Numbered from the stretch's first letter, positions 42,591 through 55,928 are shown. The stretch: DNA of 64,000 nucleotides from Sulfurovum sp. (GCF_015493435.1 NZ_WGDD01000054.1:62001-126000); one strand, 5' to 3'. Notes: generated by a model from the letters alone, not told the origin. A program made the numbers and translations.

Positions 42591-43064
42591 ATGCAAAACA
42601 AAAAGAGCTACAGGCCCAATGTTGCAGCTGTTATACTCTCTTCAAAATATCCGGAAAAGTGTGAATTTTTCATTGCACATCGAAGTGACATACGAAATGC
42701 CTGGCAGTTTCCGCAGGGCGGCATTGATGAGGGAGAAACACCCCAGGATGCACTCTACCGGGAACTGCTTGAGGAAATCGGATGCAACAGTGTTGAGATA
42801 CTGGGGGAGTTCCCGGAGTGGATCACTTATGACTTTCCTAAAACGGCAAGGGGAAAAGTGTATCCTTTTGACGGTCAGACACAGAAATATTTTCTGGTTC
42901 GGCTGAAAGAAGATGCGCAGATCGATCTTCATGCTTTTGAAATTCCGGAGTTTAAAGAGTATACCTTTGTAAACTATGAAGAACTGTTCAGAAGAGTGAC
43001 CTATTTTAAGCGTAAAGTGTATCGCAAAGTGATCGATCATTTTATGAAAGAAGGTCTGATATAA
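42591..43064 (+). CDS. rppH: RNA pyrophosphohydrolase RppH (Nudix)
   Basis: Removes pyrophosphate from mRNA 5' ends to trigger decay. 157 residues. It begins [14 protein letters not shown], with [14 protein letters not shown] and a complete Nudix box (G-x5-E-x7-REL-x2-[25 protein letters not shown] minus the first two residues). EWITYDFPK and [11 protein letters not shown] are also typical. It is divergent from hemW and leads a long co-directional run. Confidence 0.93.
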   Translation: MQNKKSYRPNVAAVILSSKYPEKCEFFIAHRSDIRNAWQFPQGGIDEGETPQDALYRELLEEIGCNSVEILGEFPEWITYDFPKTARGKVYPFDGQTQKYFLVRLKEDAQIDLHAFEIPEFKEYTFVNYEELFRRVTYFKRKVYRKVIDHFMKEGLI

Positions 43065-43121
43065 CAGGAAGCTGTGGGAAGCACAGCCGTAAAATGATTT
43101 TTTGACAAGAGGAATAGATTG

Positions 43122-44327
43122 ATGTTGATCGTACAGAAGTATGGCGGTACAAGTGTAGGCGGACTGGAACGCATCGAAAATGTAGCGAACCGTGTTGCCA
43201 GAGCAAGGGAAGCGGGGCATGACCTTGTCATCGTCGTTTCCGCGATGAGCGGCGAGACAAATAAACTGCTGGGGTATGCAGAGCACTTCAGCAAAACACC
43301 TGCGAAAAAAGAGATGGATATGCTGCTGAGCTCGGGAGAGAGGATCACGGCAGCGCTTCTCTCCATTGCCCTTCAGGCAAAAGGCTACGAAGCGGTTGCC
43401 ATGACCGGACGTCAGGCGGGTATCGTTACGGATGACCTGCATACTTTTGCGCGGATAGAATCGATTCATCCTGAAGCCATGCAGCATGCTATCAGGGACG
43501 GAAAGATCGTTGTTGTGGCCGGTTTTCAGGGTGTCAACAGGAATGGTTCTGTCACAACACTCGGCCGGGGCGGTTCCGATCTCTCGGCGGTAGCACTTGC
43601 CGCAGCGCTCCATGCGGATCAGTGTGAGATCTATTCGGATGTAGACGGTATCTATACAACCGATCCGCGTATTGAACCCAATGCCAAAAAACTGGATGTG
43701 ATCTCCTATGACGAAATGCTTGAACTCTCCTCTCTGGGGGCAAAGGTATTGCAGAGCCGGTCGGTCGAACTGGCAAAAAAACTGAATGTCAAGCTCTATG
43801 CCAAGAGCAGTTTCAGTGATGATAAAGGTACATTGATAACGAAGGAGAACGGAAATATGGAAGCAGTTTTAGTCAGCGGAGTCGTGCTTGATAAAAATCA
43901 GGCAAGGGTAACACTCCGGGGTGTAGTGGACAGACCCGGGATCGCGGCAGAGATATTTTCTGCACTGGCAGAAGCAAATGTCAATGTAGATATGATCATT
44001 CAGAATGTGGGAACGGACGGATTGACCAACCTCGGTTTTACCGTGCCCCAAAGTGAAATAGAAGATGCCGAGAAACTGGTAGAATCTTTTAACGAAGATA
44101 TTCAGGGGGCTGATTTTGACGAACATGTCTGCAAGGTATCTGTGGTCGGTGTGGGCATGAAGTCACATTCCGGTGTAGCAGCTACAGCGTTCACTGTTCT
44201 GGCAGACAGCAATATCAATATCCAGATGATCTCTACGTCAGAGATCAAAATTTCCCTGATCATTGATGAAAAGTACGGTGAGCTTGCGATCCGTGCGCTT
44301 CATGAAGCGTACGAACTGGATAAATAA
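43122..44327 (+). CDS. lysC: Aspartokinase
   Basis: First step of the aspartate family (lysine, threonine, methionine, diaminopimelate). 401 residues: LIVQKYGGTSVGG, VVSAMSGETNKLL, GFQGVNRNGSVTTLGRGGSDLSAVALAAAL, SDVDGIYTTDPR, then two ACT domains from about residue 265 for feedback control. ATG 43122 is preferred over TTG 43119 because GAGGA precedes it. It directly overlaps hobA, as in Helicobacter. Confidence 0.96.
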   Translation: MLIVQKYGGTSVGGLERIENVANRVARAREAGHDLVIVVSAMSGETNKLLGYAEHFSKTPAKKEMDMLLSSGERITAALLSIALQAKGYEAVAMTGRQAGIVTDDLHTFARIESIHPEAMQHAIRDGKIVVVAGFQGVNRNGSVTTLGRGGSDLSAVALAAALHADQCEIYSDVDGIYTTDPRIEPNAKKLDVISYDEMLELSSLGAKVLQSRSVELAKKLNVKLYAKSSFSDDKGTLITKENGNMEAVLVSGVVLDKNQARVTLRGVVDRPGIAAEIFSALAEANVNVDMIIQNVGTDGLTNLGFTVPQSEIEDAEKLVESFNEDIQGADFDEHVCKVSVVGVGMKSHSGVAATAFTVLADSNINIQMISTSEIKISLIIDEKYGELAIRALHEAYELDK

Positions 44328-44875
44328 TGCAGGCTCTCCTGAAGTGGACACTGGATACGATACGGAATGAGAAATCTGATTTCTCATGGATGGAAGAATA
44401 TCGCTATGAGTGGGCACCGCTTGTCAAGTCCGCTGTATCGCAGATGATTGAAGGCAATACCGTACTGATCGTGACGGACGAGCACCATGAATGGTTCGGG
44501 CAATATATTCTCAACAGTGTCAATGATCTTCGCAAGAAAAGACCTTTGCTTCCAGTCTACACGCTAAACAAGTGTTTTCCCAATCTCAAGTCCCTGAAAT
44601 CCACAGAAAACATACAGCTTCTTGAAGATATGTTCGAAATTTCCTATCCGAACGGATATTTTATCTGGTATATTGGAAAAGGGAATCATCCTTATACCAA
44701 GATCGCCTACAGGAACGAAGACAGTTTTTTGTGGATCATGGATGAGGAAGTGCAGAACAGTTTTGCGTTTCGTTCCTCTGACCCTTTGCTTGACATTAAG
44801 CTGCTTCAGCTCTACAAACTTTTTGATGAGACACTTTCAGCGGCACTTTTTGGAGACTTAGATCTGGAGCTATGA
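44327..44875 (+). CDS. hobA: DnaA-binding replication initiation factor HobA
   Basis: 182 residues. HobA is the Campylobacterota functional counterpart of DiaA: a tetramer that bridges DnaA molecules at oriC. It has the SIS-like pattern VLIVTDEHHEWFGQYILNSVN, a tryptophan-rich N-terminus (WTLDTIRNEKSDFSWMEEYRYEWAPL), and FIWYIGKGNHPY. The position between lysC and holB is the same as HP1230 in H. pylori, which strongly supports the call. Its start overlaps the lysC stop and its end overlaps holB. Confidence 0.88.
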   Translation: MQALLKWTLDTIRNEKSDFSWMEEYRYEWAPLVKSAVSQMIEGNTVLIVTDEHHEWFGQYILNSVNDLRKKRPLLPVYTLNKCFPNLKSLKSTENIQLLEDMFEISYPNGYFIWYIGKGNHPYTKIAYRNEDSFLWIMDEEVQNSFAFRSSDPLLDIKLLQLYKLFDETLSAALFGDLDLEL

Positions 44876-45492
44876 TGAGATTGATCAGCCAGGTACTCAT
44901 CACGAACGATATGGATGGCACGATCGAGGCACTTGAATCTGCTGTGACCACAGAACGTATTGTCAAAATATGTGAAGGGGAGAAAGCCTTTTCTGTTGAA
45001 GATGCCAAACTGGCCATAGAAAAAGCCTATATGGCAAGTGAGGAAACGACCGTGATCATTCTGGCGGCAAAGGTCTTTACGCCGCTCGTCCAGAATAAAC
45101 TGCTTAAAGTCATCGAAGAGCCTCCGCCTAAAAAAGAATTCATCTTCATTACCCCCTCAAAAGCGACTATCTTGGGTACTATTCGTTCCAGACTGCCTGT
45201 AACGGTACTGAAAGAAGAGAAACAGGAGACACTTCTGGGACTGGATATGCAGCATCTCAATCTGGCAGCCGTGTATGAATTCATTCAGTTGCATAAACGA
45301 ACCGATGCCAAGGGGATGAAACTGCTGGTCGAAAATATTGCCAAAGAGGCGATCCGGTCACAACACTATGATCTGGATGAAAAAACACTGATACTGTTTT
45401 CCAATGCCTTTGTTGCTCTCGATGTCGGTTCTCCCTCTCAATTCGTACTGACGACACTGCTTTTGAAACTTCTGGCGAGAAAGAAACGCTAA
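44872..45492 (+). CDS. holB: DNA polymerase III delta' subunit (short form)
   Basis: 206 residues, shorter than the roughly 330 of E. coli, as in Helicobacter. Visible clamp-loader features: TTVIILAAKVFTPLVQNKLLKVIEEPPPKKEFIFITPSKATILGTIRSRL, which corresponds to the AAA+ sensor 1 region (LLKxxEEPP...IRSR). The N-terminal P-loop part is lacking. It overlaps hobA by 4 bp. Confidence 0.87.
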   Translation: MMRLISQVLITNDMDGTIEALESAVTTERIVKICEGEKAFSVEDAKLAIEKAYMASEETTVIILAAKVFTPLVQNKLLKVIEEPPPKKEFIFITPSKATILGTIRSRLPVTVLKEEKQETLLGLDMQHLNLAAVYEFIQLHKRTDAKGMKLLVENIAKEAIRSQHYDLDEKTLILFSNAFVALDVGSPSQFVLTTLLLKLLARKKR

Positions 45493-45567
45493 ACGCCGTT
45501 TTCCCCCAAATCCCGAAACAAAAATTCTACCCTTTGGGTTCTCCATAAGTTTTTATGCCACTTATAC

Positions 45568-45573
45568 TATAAT
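45568..45573 (+). promoter_or_regulatory. Predicted -10 element (TATAAT) for the DUF805-folP run
   Basis: ACTATAAT is placed 31 bp before ATG 45605, in the 112-bp gap after holB, suggesting a second promoter inside the long run. Confidence 0.5.
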
Positions 45574-45604
45574 GATAACATATTGAATTCTCAAGGAGTA
45601 TGGA

Positions 45605-46123
45605 ATGTGGAATGTGTATTTTGGTGAATGGAGCAAGGGAAGACTGAAACGTCTTCCTTATCTGGGATATTATGTTTTATTGATCGTCCTGGTCATTGCG
45701 GCAGCATTCGGTATGATCTTTGCTGCAGGGTCTTTGGAAGCTGTCATGAACGGTACAATCCTGGAGAATCAGGCGGCACTGCTTGAGCATTTTGGTATAG
45801 CAACACTGATCGGAGTCGTGACATTTATGGTTGTTGTGATCGTTGCTCAGGTCAATATTCTGGCCAAACGCATTCGTGATATGGGGCTGCCGGCCTTCTG
45901 GACCATTGTGGGACTGATCGCTGTTTCGGTACTGCTGAATATACTTTTTCCCGTACAGCATACAGAGATCAGTTCCGCTGTACTTCATACTGCCGCGGGA
46001 ACTTCGACTGCTTTTCAAGCCCACAGTTCCACAGGCAGCAAAGTAGTACAGCTCTTTGACCTTGTGGTATTCCTCTGTCTGGTTTTCATCCCCAGCGATG
46101 CGTTTAGAAAACGAACAGCCTGA
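45605..46123 (+). CDS. DUF805 family membrane protein
   Basis: 172 residues with about four transmembrane segments (YYVLLIVLVIAAAFGMIFAAG, TLIGVVTFMVVVIVAQVNILA, FWTIVGLIAVSVLLNILF, LFDLVVFLCLVFIPSD). The DUF805 signature AKRIRDMGLPAFW is present after the second helix, and F.GR..R..Y appears as GEWSKGRLKRLPYLGY at the start. Function unknown. CAAGGAGTATGG precedes the start. Confidence 0.85.
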   Translation: MWNVYFGEWSKGRLKRLPYLGYYVLLIVLVIAAAFGMIFAAGSLEAVMNGTILENQAALLEHFGIATLIGVVTFMVVVIVAQVNILAKRIRDMGLPAFWTIVGLIAVSVLLNILFPVQHTEISSAVLHTAAGTSTAFQAHSSTGSKVVQLFDLVVFLCLVFIPSDAFRKRTA

Positions 46124-46134
46124 TCGGAGCAGAG

Positions 46135-47274
46135 ATGCAGATTTACAGACTGGGCACCATGGCAGACAAGAGAGCTGTGCTCAAAACCCTTGGTGTGGAA
46201 AGCGGCGGTATTTCCATTATGGCCGGGAAGATGGAGCTTGTCTTTTTTTATATTAAAGCGCTCAAAACACCGGCAGCGAATATACTGAAACAGGATGCTT
46301 TGAGCATTGGGGCGGAACTTGCGGTACCCGGCGGGGTGATTCTCTGTGAAAAGCCGGTGTATGACTGCATACTTATCGGTACGGTCAAACAAATGAAAAT
46401 ACTTGCCCGAAAAGAGCTGGTACAGCCTTTCGGACTCAAAATACTGGCAAAACAGCTGAGTGCTTTTTTTTCTCCGCGGGATTTTCCGCTTCGGATCATG
46501 GGGGTCATCAATGCCAATGATGACAGTTTTTATGCCGGCAGCCGTTTCATGGCTGACGATGCGGTAAGGCAGGTCAAAAAACAGATAGAAGAGGGAGCGG
46601 AGATCATTGATATCGGTGCCGTTTCTTCCCGCCCCGGGGCAAAGCCGGTCAGCGAGGCGGAAGAATTGAAACGTATCATCCCCGTCTGTGAGGCACTCAA
46701 GGCGGAAGCACTGTATGAAAAAGCACTCTTTTCCATAGACAGCTACCGTCCGTCTGTAGTAGAATATGCCCTGCAAAGCGGTTTTGGGCTTATTAACGAT
46801 ATTACCGGTGCTTCAGACGAACGTCTGATCAGACTGGCCGAGGTGTATGGTGCCAAACTCTGCATAATGCATATGCAGGGAACACCTCAGACAATGCAGG
46901 AAAATCCGCAGTATGAAGATGTAACGGCTGATGTAAGCACTTTTTTTGAAACACGTATCGAAAAATGCGAAGCACTGGGACTGGGGAGAGAATCGCTTAT
47001 TCTCGATGTGGGCATTGGGTTTGGAAAAACGCTTGAACACAACCTGACGCTGATAAAAAATCTGGAACACTTCAAACATTTCGGCTGTGAAGTATTAATC
47101 GGGGCAAGCCGTAAATCAATGATAGACAAGATCATCCCTGCAGCAGTGGACGAACGTCTGCCGGGTACACTAGCACTGCATCTCAAGGCGGTGGAGAATG
47201 GTGCGAGTATTGTACGCTGCCATGATGTCCCGGCGCACAGACAGGCCCTTGCCGTATGGAAAGCCCTGCGCTAA
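46135..47274 (+). CDS. folP: Dihydropteroate synthase with Campylobacterota-type N-terminal extension
   Basis: Folate synthesis: joins pterin and p-aminobenzoate. 379 residues. The TIM barrel starts only near residue 120 (RIMGVINANDDSFYAGS, in place of the common NVTPDSF), then IIDIGAVSSRPGAKPV, SIDSYRPSV, INDITGA, CIMHMQGTPQTMQ, LILDVGIGFGKT and IGASRKSMI. The roughly 115-residue N-terminal extension is as long as in the Helicobacter protein, and its role is unknown. The order hobA-holB-(DUF805)-folP parallels H. pylori. Confidence 0.93.
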   Translation: MQIYRLGTMADKRAVLKTLGVESGGISIMAGKMELVFFYIKALKTPAANILKQDALSIGAELAVPGGVILCEKPVYDCILIGTVKQMKILARKELVQPFGLKILAKQLSAFFSPRDFPLRIMGVINANDDSFYAGSRFMADDAVRQVKKQIEEGAEIIDIGAVSSRPGAKPVSEAEELKRIIPVCEALKAEALYEKALFSIDSYRPSVVEYALQSGFGLINDITGASDERLIRLAEVYGAKLCIMHMQGTPQTMQENPQYEDVTADVSTFFETRIEKCEALGLGRESLILDVGIGFGKTLEHNLTLIKNLEHFKHFGCEVLIGASRKSMIDKIIPAAVDERLPGTLALHLKAVENGASIVRCHDVPAHRQALAVWKALR

Positions 47275-47277
47275 GAG

Positions 47278-50578
<3,301 letters not shown>

Positions 50579-50649
50579 GATGCCGTGTCCTCATCAACAC
50601 TATTAAGTATGGAGTATTGTCAGCAGACAAAGTCCTTCAGGAGAGAAGT

Positions 50650-51465
50650 TTGAACATACAAAACAACATCAGATCCATTGCCATAGGTTCATTTGACGGA
50701 ATGCATGCAGCACACCAAAAGCTCATAGAACAGGTCGATGCCCTTGTTATCATCGAGCGCAATACCGGTTACCTTACCCCCGGATACAAGCGTTCTCTGT
50801 ATACCGAAAAAATGTGCTGTTTTTATTATTTTGAGAAGATCAAAACGTATACCCCTTCGGAATTTGTAGCAAGACTCCAGGAAGATTTTCCTCTCCTTGA
50901 GCGTATTGTTGTCGGTTATGACTTTGCGTTTGGAAAAAACAAAACCGGAACACCGGAAATATTGTCTGAACTTTTCGGAAGAGAAGTCATTGTGGTCGAT
51001 GAAATTTCTTTTGAAGGCATACCGATACATTCGCGTACCATCAAAGCGTATCTCAGGGAAGGCAATATTGTAATGGCAAACAGGCTTCTGGGCCGACACT
51101 ACAGCATAGAAGGCAATGTTATTTCCGGGCAGGGATTGGGAAAAAAAGCGTTGGTACCGACGCTCAATTTGAAGATCTTTTATTATCAGCTGCCTATGGA
51201 AGGGGTATATGCGACCCGAAGCAAAATCGGTACAAAATGGTTTCCCTCTGTAAGCTTTTTGGGGCATCGTGTCACTACAGACGGCTCGTTCGCAGTAGAA
51301 ACACATATTCTGGATGAAACGATCGAAACAGCAGAAGGAGAGGTTCAGGTGGAATTTATGGACTTGATACGCAAAAACAAAAAGTTTGATTCGCTGCAGG
51401 CACTTAAAATGCAGATAGAGGCCGATATTGCGCAAACCCGGAAAATACTTTTATCTCGGGATTAG
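50650..51465 (+). CDS. ribF: Bifunctional riboflavin kinase/FAD synthetase RibF
   Basis: About 271 residues. The FAD synthetase half has IAIGSFDGMHAAHQKLI (nucleotidyltransferase HxGH-like site, here HAAH), IVVGYDFAFGKNKTG and SRTIKAYLREGNIVMANRLLGRHYSIEGNVISGQGLGKK. The kinase half has VPTLNLKIFYYQLPMEGVYATR. TTG 50650 is preferred because CAGGAGAG precedes it; another TTG at 50617 lacks one. Last gene of the long plus-strand run; it overlaps the convergent next gene by 4 bp. Confidence 0.9.
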   Translation: MNIQNNIRSIAIGSFDGMHAAHQKLIEQVDALVIIERNTGYLTPGYKRSLYTEKMCCFYYFEKIKTYTPSEFVARLQEDFPLLERIVVGYDFAFGKNKTGTPEILSELFGREVIVVDEISFEGIPIHSRTIKAYLREGNIVMANRLLGRHYSIEGNVISGQGLGKKALVPTLNLKIFYYQLPMEGVYATRSKIGTKWFPSVSFLGHRVTTDGSFAVETHILDETIETAEGEVQVEFMDLIRKNKKFDSLQALKMQIEADIAQTRKILLSRD

Positions 51466-53279
51466 CCTAACCCATAGGTATTGCTGCAGTACAGTGCTTC
51501 ATGTCTCTGAAAGAATGCGATAGTGTTCTTCCCCTGTTTTTTGGCATTGTACATGGCTTGGTCCGCCGCACTGAGGATCGCTTCGGGGCTTTGGGCATCG
51601 TTGGGGTAGATCGCCGCACCGATACTGATACCAACTGTAAGTTCAATGCCGTTGATACTAAAACTCTGGTTGGACAGTGTACGGATTTTTGAGAGCACGG
51701 TTTCCAGGCTCTCGAAGCCTTTCAATTCTTCGATGAGAATGACAAATTCGTCTCCGCCGTAACGGCATAGTGTGTCATCCTTTCGCAGGATTGATTTCAT
51801 AATGCCGGCAATATATTTCAGGACTTCATCTCCGACGGAGTGCCCGTAGGTATCATTGATGGGTTTGAAGTTGTCAAGATCACAGAAGATCACAGCAAAG
51901 CATTTGTCGAAACGTTTGGCATGTTCTATCGCATGTTCCAGGCGATCATGAAGCAGTACTCTGTTTGAAACACCGGTTAGAGGATCATGGGTTGCAAGAT
52001 AGGCATTGTGCTGGGCGTCTTTATGCTGATGCGTGACATCGGAAAAAATGCCGATGAAATTCTCTATTTCACCGTTGTCATTGTGAATGGCATTGACACT
52101 GAGCCATTCAATATAGATCTCCCCGTTTTTCTTACGGTTGGTGATCTCTCCCTGCCAGTTCCCTTTTTGGGTCAATTGTGTCCACATTTGCTGGTAAAAA
52201 TGTTTGTCATGGGTGCCTGATTTCAGGAATTTCGGATCTTTGCCGACAACTTCTTCAGGTTGATACCCCGTAATATCCGAAAAGGCTGCATTGACATGCA
52301 TGATACGGTTGTCCGCATTGGTAATGAGTACTCCGTCCATCGTATGCTCAAACACCGCTGATGACATTTCAAGAGAATGAAGGTTCCGTTCATTGTTGAT
52401 GGCTGAACCGATGATGGAAGCAACCGTACTGAGCATTTCAATATTGGTGACATTGAGACGGTAGTCTACGGTATTCCCAATGCCGAGAAAGCCCCACCAC
52501 TCTTTGTTGACAAAAATAGGAAGTATCAAAAGACACTCTATTTTGAATGCTTTGAGAAGTTTCTGTTTGGATTTGTCGTAACTGTAAATACTTCCATTGA
52601 CATATTCCCCGCGCTCCAAATGCCTTTTCCACCGCATGAGATGATGTTTTCGGTAATGTACCTGTTTCCGTGCACGGGCCTGTACATCGTCATTGACCGC
52701 ATAAAGGCGTTTGGCAACGAGTTCATTTTTTTCGATATGATTCTGGTAAATAAAGATCGCAGACGTATCTGCTGCATTCTTAAGACGGACCATTTCCGTA
52801 TTGAGTGCAGCTTTCCAGTCTACATGCTGCAGAAAGTTATGTGCCATCTTCTTAATGGCATGAAGAATATTCTGTTGTCGTGCCAATTCGGTACTGATAC
52901 GGCGTTTTTCCAGAACATCATCGCACAGAGGCTGAATGACTTGTGCAAAGACTTTGGCTTCAAAAGGTTTGGAAAAGAACTGGTTGACACCGAATTTGAT
53001 TGCCTGAAGAAGAATATCACGGTTTTCAAAGTTCGTAAAGATGGCGATCTTGACATGTTCGTCAAGTTTGCGTATCTGCTCCACCATTTCCAGACCGCCC
53101 ATACGGGGCATATTGATATCTGTGAGTACGATGTCGGGTCTGTGTTCTATGAAAAGTGAAAGTCCCTCTTCACCATTGGAAGCAATAATGACATGATCTG
53201 CATACTTGTCAAGCATGTGGGAAAGTATGGCGGTGGTAATCTTGTCATCGTCTACGACAAGTACAGTCAGCTGTTGCAC
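51462..53279 (-). CDS. Response regulator diguanylate cyclase (REC-GAF-PAS-GGDEF)
   Basis: 605 residues. A receiver domain (phosphoacceptor D54 in IVLTDINMPRMGG) is followed by a GAF-like domain (about 150-300), a PAS domain (VFEHTMDGVLITNADNRIMHVNAAFSDITGY...) with PAC, and GGDEF from about residue 435 (THDPLTGVSNR). The active site is YGGDEF near residue 508, with an intact I-site RKDD five residues before it. It is expected to make cyclic di-GMP on phosphorylation. No cognate kinase is adjacent. The 253-bp upstream gap is AT-rich and holds nothing else recognised apart from the cmoA promoter (TAAAAT). Confidence 0.9.
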   Translation of the reverse strand: MQQLTVLVVDDDKITTAILSHMLDKYADHVIIASNGEEGLSLFIEHRPDIVLTDINMPRMGGLEMVEQIRKLDEHVKIAIFTNFENRDILLQAIKFGVNQFFSKPFEAKVFAQVIQPLCDDVLEKRRISTELARQQNILHAIKKMAHNFLQHVDWKAALNTEMVRLKNAADTSAIFIYQNHIEKNELVAKRLYAVNDDVQARARKQVHYRKHHLMRWKRHLERGEYVNGSIYSYDKSKQKLLKAFKIECLLILPIFVNKEWWGFLGIGNTVDYRLNVTNIEMLSTVASIIGSAINNERNLHSLEMSSAVFEHTMDGVLITNADNRIMHVNAAFSDITGYQPEEVVGKDPKFLKSGTHDKHFYQQMWTQLTQKGNWQGEITNRKKNGEIYIEWLSVNAIHNDNGEIENFIGIFSDVTHQHKDAQHNAYLATHDPLTGVSNRVLLHDRLEHAIEHAKRFDKCFAVIFCDLDNFKPINDTYGHSVGDEVLKYIAGIMKSILRKDDTLCRYGGDEFVILIEELKGFESLETVLSKIRTLSNQSFSINGIELTVGISIGAAIYPNDAQSPEAILSAADQAMYNAKKQGKNTIAFFQRHEALYCSNTYGLG

Positions 53280-53531
53280 TATTCTCCCACCTCATTTGTT
53301 TTTTTTATATTTTATCTTTGTATATTATAATTATTTTAATATATTTGCTGCTTTAAGTTCTTTAAAACAGGGCTGATTTGAAAGTATTCATACGTATAGG
53401 CAGCTTTACGTACAGTGTATTATCAGTTTTATCTATTGATATATAAAATATGTTGAAAATAATTGTTAATGTTTCGGTTGAATTATGCTAAAATTCGCTC
53501 TATCACTATTTGGTATGTAAAGGACAACAGC

Positions 53532-54242
53532 ATGGAAAAAGATAAAGTATTTTCAAAACAGATTGAAAAAAAATTTGAATTCGATCAGGCAGTCGCTTCG
53601 GTATTTGATGATATGCTCAACCGTTCTGTTCCCTTTTACGATGAAGTCAGGCGCCTGGTGATCTCCCTGATTCTTGCTGAGCAGAAAGAGGGTAAAAAAA
53701 TACTTGATCTTGGTGTATCTACCGCGAAATTTCTTTTGGACCTGCACAGTAAAATGGAAGTCTCTATGCAGCTTAAAGGCATTGACAATTCTCCTGCTAT
53801 GCTGGAAAGAGCAGAACAGAAATGCAAAGCGTTCGGTGCTGCCGTCGATTTGGAGCTGGCCGATATGACAGAATATGATTACCGAAATGAAGACATTATC
53901 GTTGCGAACTATACCCTGCAGTTCATCCGCCCCATGCAGCGTATTGAACTTGTCAAAAAACTGTATGAAGGACTCAACAGCGAAGGTATTTTTATCTTTT
54001 CGGAAAAAGTGGTTTTTGATGATAAGCGCCTTGACAAAGAAATGATCGACATTTACTATGACTACAAGAAAATACAGGGTTACAGCGAATATGAGATCGC
54101 ACAAAAGCGTGAAGCGCTGGAAAATGTCCTGATTCCCTTCACGATCGAAGAAAATATCCGCATGTGCAAAGAAGCAGGGTTTGTCCATATCAATACTGTT
54201 TTCCAATGGGCGAATTTTGTAACATTTGTTGCCAAAAAGTAA
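53532..54242 (+). CDS. cmoA: Carboxy-SAM synthase CmoA
   Basis: 236 residues. CmoA converts SAM and prephenate to carboxy-SAM for wobble-uridine modification (cmo5U) of tRNA. The family N-terminus is clear: [27 protein letters not shown], then [16 protein letters not shown] (SAM motif), [28 protein letters not shown] and [14 protein letters not shown] 53532 has AAAGGA upstream. CmoB, its usual partner, is not in this window. Confidence 0.9.
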   Translation: MEKDKVFSKQIEKKFEFDQAVASVFDDMLNRSVPFYDEVRRLVISLILAEQKEGKKILDLGVSTAKFLLDLHSKMEVSMQLKGIDNSPAMLERAEQKCKAFGAAVDLELADMTEYDYRNEDIIVANYTLQFIRPMQRIELVKKLYEGLNSEGIFIFSEKVVFDDKRLDKEMIDIYYDYKKIQGYSEYEIAQKREALENVLIPFTIEENIRMCKEAGFVHINTVFQWANFVTFVAKK

Positions 54243-54265
54243 CACTTTTATGTTATGCCCCTAAA

Positions 54266-54416
54266 ACACGGGTTCCATTATTTAATATGAGTTTTCACAT
54301 GTTATTCACCCTGTGAAAAAATCAAAAAAACAAATAATTTTATTCTTGCCGGGACAGACGGGTTTCATTATTTAATATGAGTTGTTCACATCTTATTCAC
54401 AAGGTGAAAAAGTCAA
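54266..54416. repeat. Direct repeat of a ~60-bp block with DnaA-box-like sites upstream of aroF
   Basis: Blocks at 54266-54326 and 54356-54416 (about 90 bp apart) share CGGGTTYCATTATTTAATATGAGTT, then TTCACAT, TTATTCAC and GTGAAAAARTCAAA. Each contains TTATTCACC or TTATTCACA (54302-54310, 54393-54401), close to the DnaA box consensus TTATNCACA, framed by TTCAC and GTGAA as an inverted pair. The blocks lie 82-232 bp upstream of the aroF -10 element. Together they fill most of the 288-bp cmoA-aroF spacer. Confidence 0.75.
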
Positions 54417-54497
54417 ATTTCTTCCAAAATACAAAGGATTATTTAAGATATTTTCAGCATTGTAACCATATCCATATGATTTTCATATTTTTTCAGC

Positions 54498-54503
54498 TAT
54501 AAT
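54498..54503 (+). promoter_or_regulatory. Predicted -10 element (TATAAT) for aroF
   Basis: CAGCTATAAT is placed 27 bp before ATG 54531, with TAAGGAACT as ribosome site. Confidence 0.55.
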
Positions 54504-54530
54504 CTTTGCAATTTATTTTAAGGAACTATT

Positions 54531-55883
54531 ATGAGTTGGACACCAGGCAGCTGGAGAGCATTTCCCATCAAGCAGCAACCAACATACCAGGATCAGGAAA
54601 CACTGAGACAGGTTGAATCCGAGCTGGCTTCCTACCCACCGATCATTTTTGCCGGTGAAGCAAGGAATCTTAAAAGAAAACTGGCTGCGGCCGGACGCGG
54701 TGAAGCCTTCCTGCTTCAGGGCGGAGACTGCGCTGAAAGTTTTGCGGACTTTAGTGCCGCAAGCATTAAAAATCTTTTCAAACTGATGCTTCAGATGAAT
54801 ATGGTCCTGATGTACTCTACAGGCAAACCTGTCGTAAAGGTCGGACGTATCGCGGGGCAGTTTGCCAAGCCGAGATCTTCTGATTTTGAAGAGATAGACG
54901 GTATAAAACTTCCGAGCTACCGTGGTGATATCATTAACGGCGTTGAGTTCAGCGAAGAGGCAAGAATACCCAATCCGCACAATATGATCAAAGCCTATAA
55001 CCAATCGGCAGCGACATTGAACCTGCTGCGTGCTTTTTCACGGGGTGGGCTGGCCGACCTGAACAAAGTACATCAGTGGAATCTTGATTTTATTAAAGAC
55101 AATCCTCTGGGCAAGCGCTATGACGAACTGAGCGATAAAATAGACCATGCCATGAAGTTTATGGCAGCATGCGGATTGACAAGCGAAGCAATGCCACAAC
55201 TGCATCAGACGACGCTTTATACATCTCATGAAGCATTGCTGCTGAATTATGAGGAAGCACTGACACGCTTAGATACCGAAACGGGTGAATGGTATGACTG
55301 TTCTGCGCATATGCTCTGGATCGGTGATAGAACGAGAGACCTCAAGGAAGCACATATAGAATATTTCAGAGGGATCGCAAACCCTATCGGCTGCAAAGTC
55401 GGGCCGAGTATGGAGGAAGATGAGCTCATTGGACTCATTGATGCGTTGAATCCGACCAATGAAGAAGGAAGACTGAACCTGATCGTTCGAATGGGTGCGG
55501 ACAAGATCGGAAAATATTTTCCCCGACTGCTCAAGCGTGTCCGGGACGAAGGAAAAAGCGTGGTTTGGTCCTGTGACCCGATGCATGGGAATGTTGAAAA
55601 ATCTTCTACCGGTTTCAAGACCAGAGATTTTGACAATATCCTTTCTGAAGTAAAACAGTTCTTCGAAATTCATAAAGAGATGGGTACGATCGCTGCAGGT
55701 ATTCACCTCGAGATGACAGGAAATGATGTGACCGAGTGTACGGGAAGTACTTCCTGTGCCATTACAGCTGAAGGGCTCGCGAGCCGTTACCATACGCAGT
55801 GTGACCCGAGACTCAATGCGTCTCAGGCCCTGGAACTTGCTTTCATGCTTTCCGATACGATTTGTGACGACTGCAACGAATAA
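54531..55883 (+). CDS. aroF: 3-deoxy-7-phosphoheptulonate synthase, class II (DAHP synthase)
   Basis: First step of the shikimate pathway. 450 residues of the plant/type II family: [132 protein letters not shown]-like block and [16 protein letters not shown]. It is unrelated in sequence to E. coli AroFGH. The upstream duplicated block suggests transcriptional control. Confidence 0.95.
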   Translation: MSWTPGSWRAFPIKQQPTYQDQETLRQVESELASYPPIIFAGEARNLKRKLAAAGRGEAFLLQGGDCAESFADFSAASIKNLFKLMLQMNMVLMYSTGKPVVKVGRIAGQFAKPRSSDFEEIDGIKLPSYRGDIINGVEFSEEARIPNPHNMIKAYNQSAATLNLLRAFSRGGLADLNKVHQWNLDFIKDNPLGKRYDELSDKIDHAMKFMAACGLTSEAMPQLHQTTLYTSHEALLLNYEEALTRLDTETGEWYDCSAHMLWIGDRTRDLKEAHIEYFRGIANPIGCKVGPSMEEDELIGLIDALNPTNEEGRLNLIVRMGADKIGKYFPRLLKRVRDEGKSVVWSCDPMHGNVEKSSTGFKTRDFDNILSEVKQFFEIHKEMGTIAAGIHLEMTGNDVTECTGSTSCAITAEGLASRYHTQCDPRLNASQALELAFMLSDTICDDCNE

Positions 55884-55904
55884 AAACAGTTGATGTTTTG
55901 GCAG

Positions 55905-55928
55905 GGTACGGTGCTGAAAATCCGTACC
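55905..55928. terminator. Hairpin between convergent aroF and sensor kinase genes
   Basis: GGTACGG and CCGTACC form a perfect 7-bp stem around a 10-nt loop, 22 bp after the aroF stop. There is no clear T-run on either side. Confidence 0.4.

Noticed and set aside
50579-50650. FMN riboswitch before ribF
   Set aside because: The gap is only about 70 nt and shows none of the conserved FMN-element blocks; the gene continues a co-directional run.
54302-54401. Possible replication origin
   Set aside because: Only two DnaA-box-like sites, no cluster, no DNA-unwinding-type repeats, and neither dnaA nor the usual origin neighbours are present.
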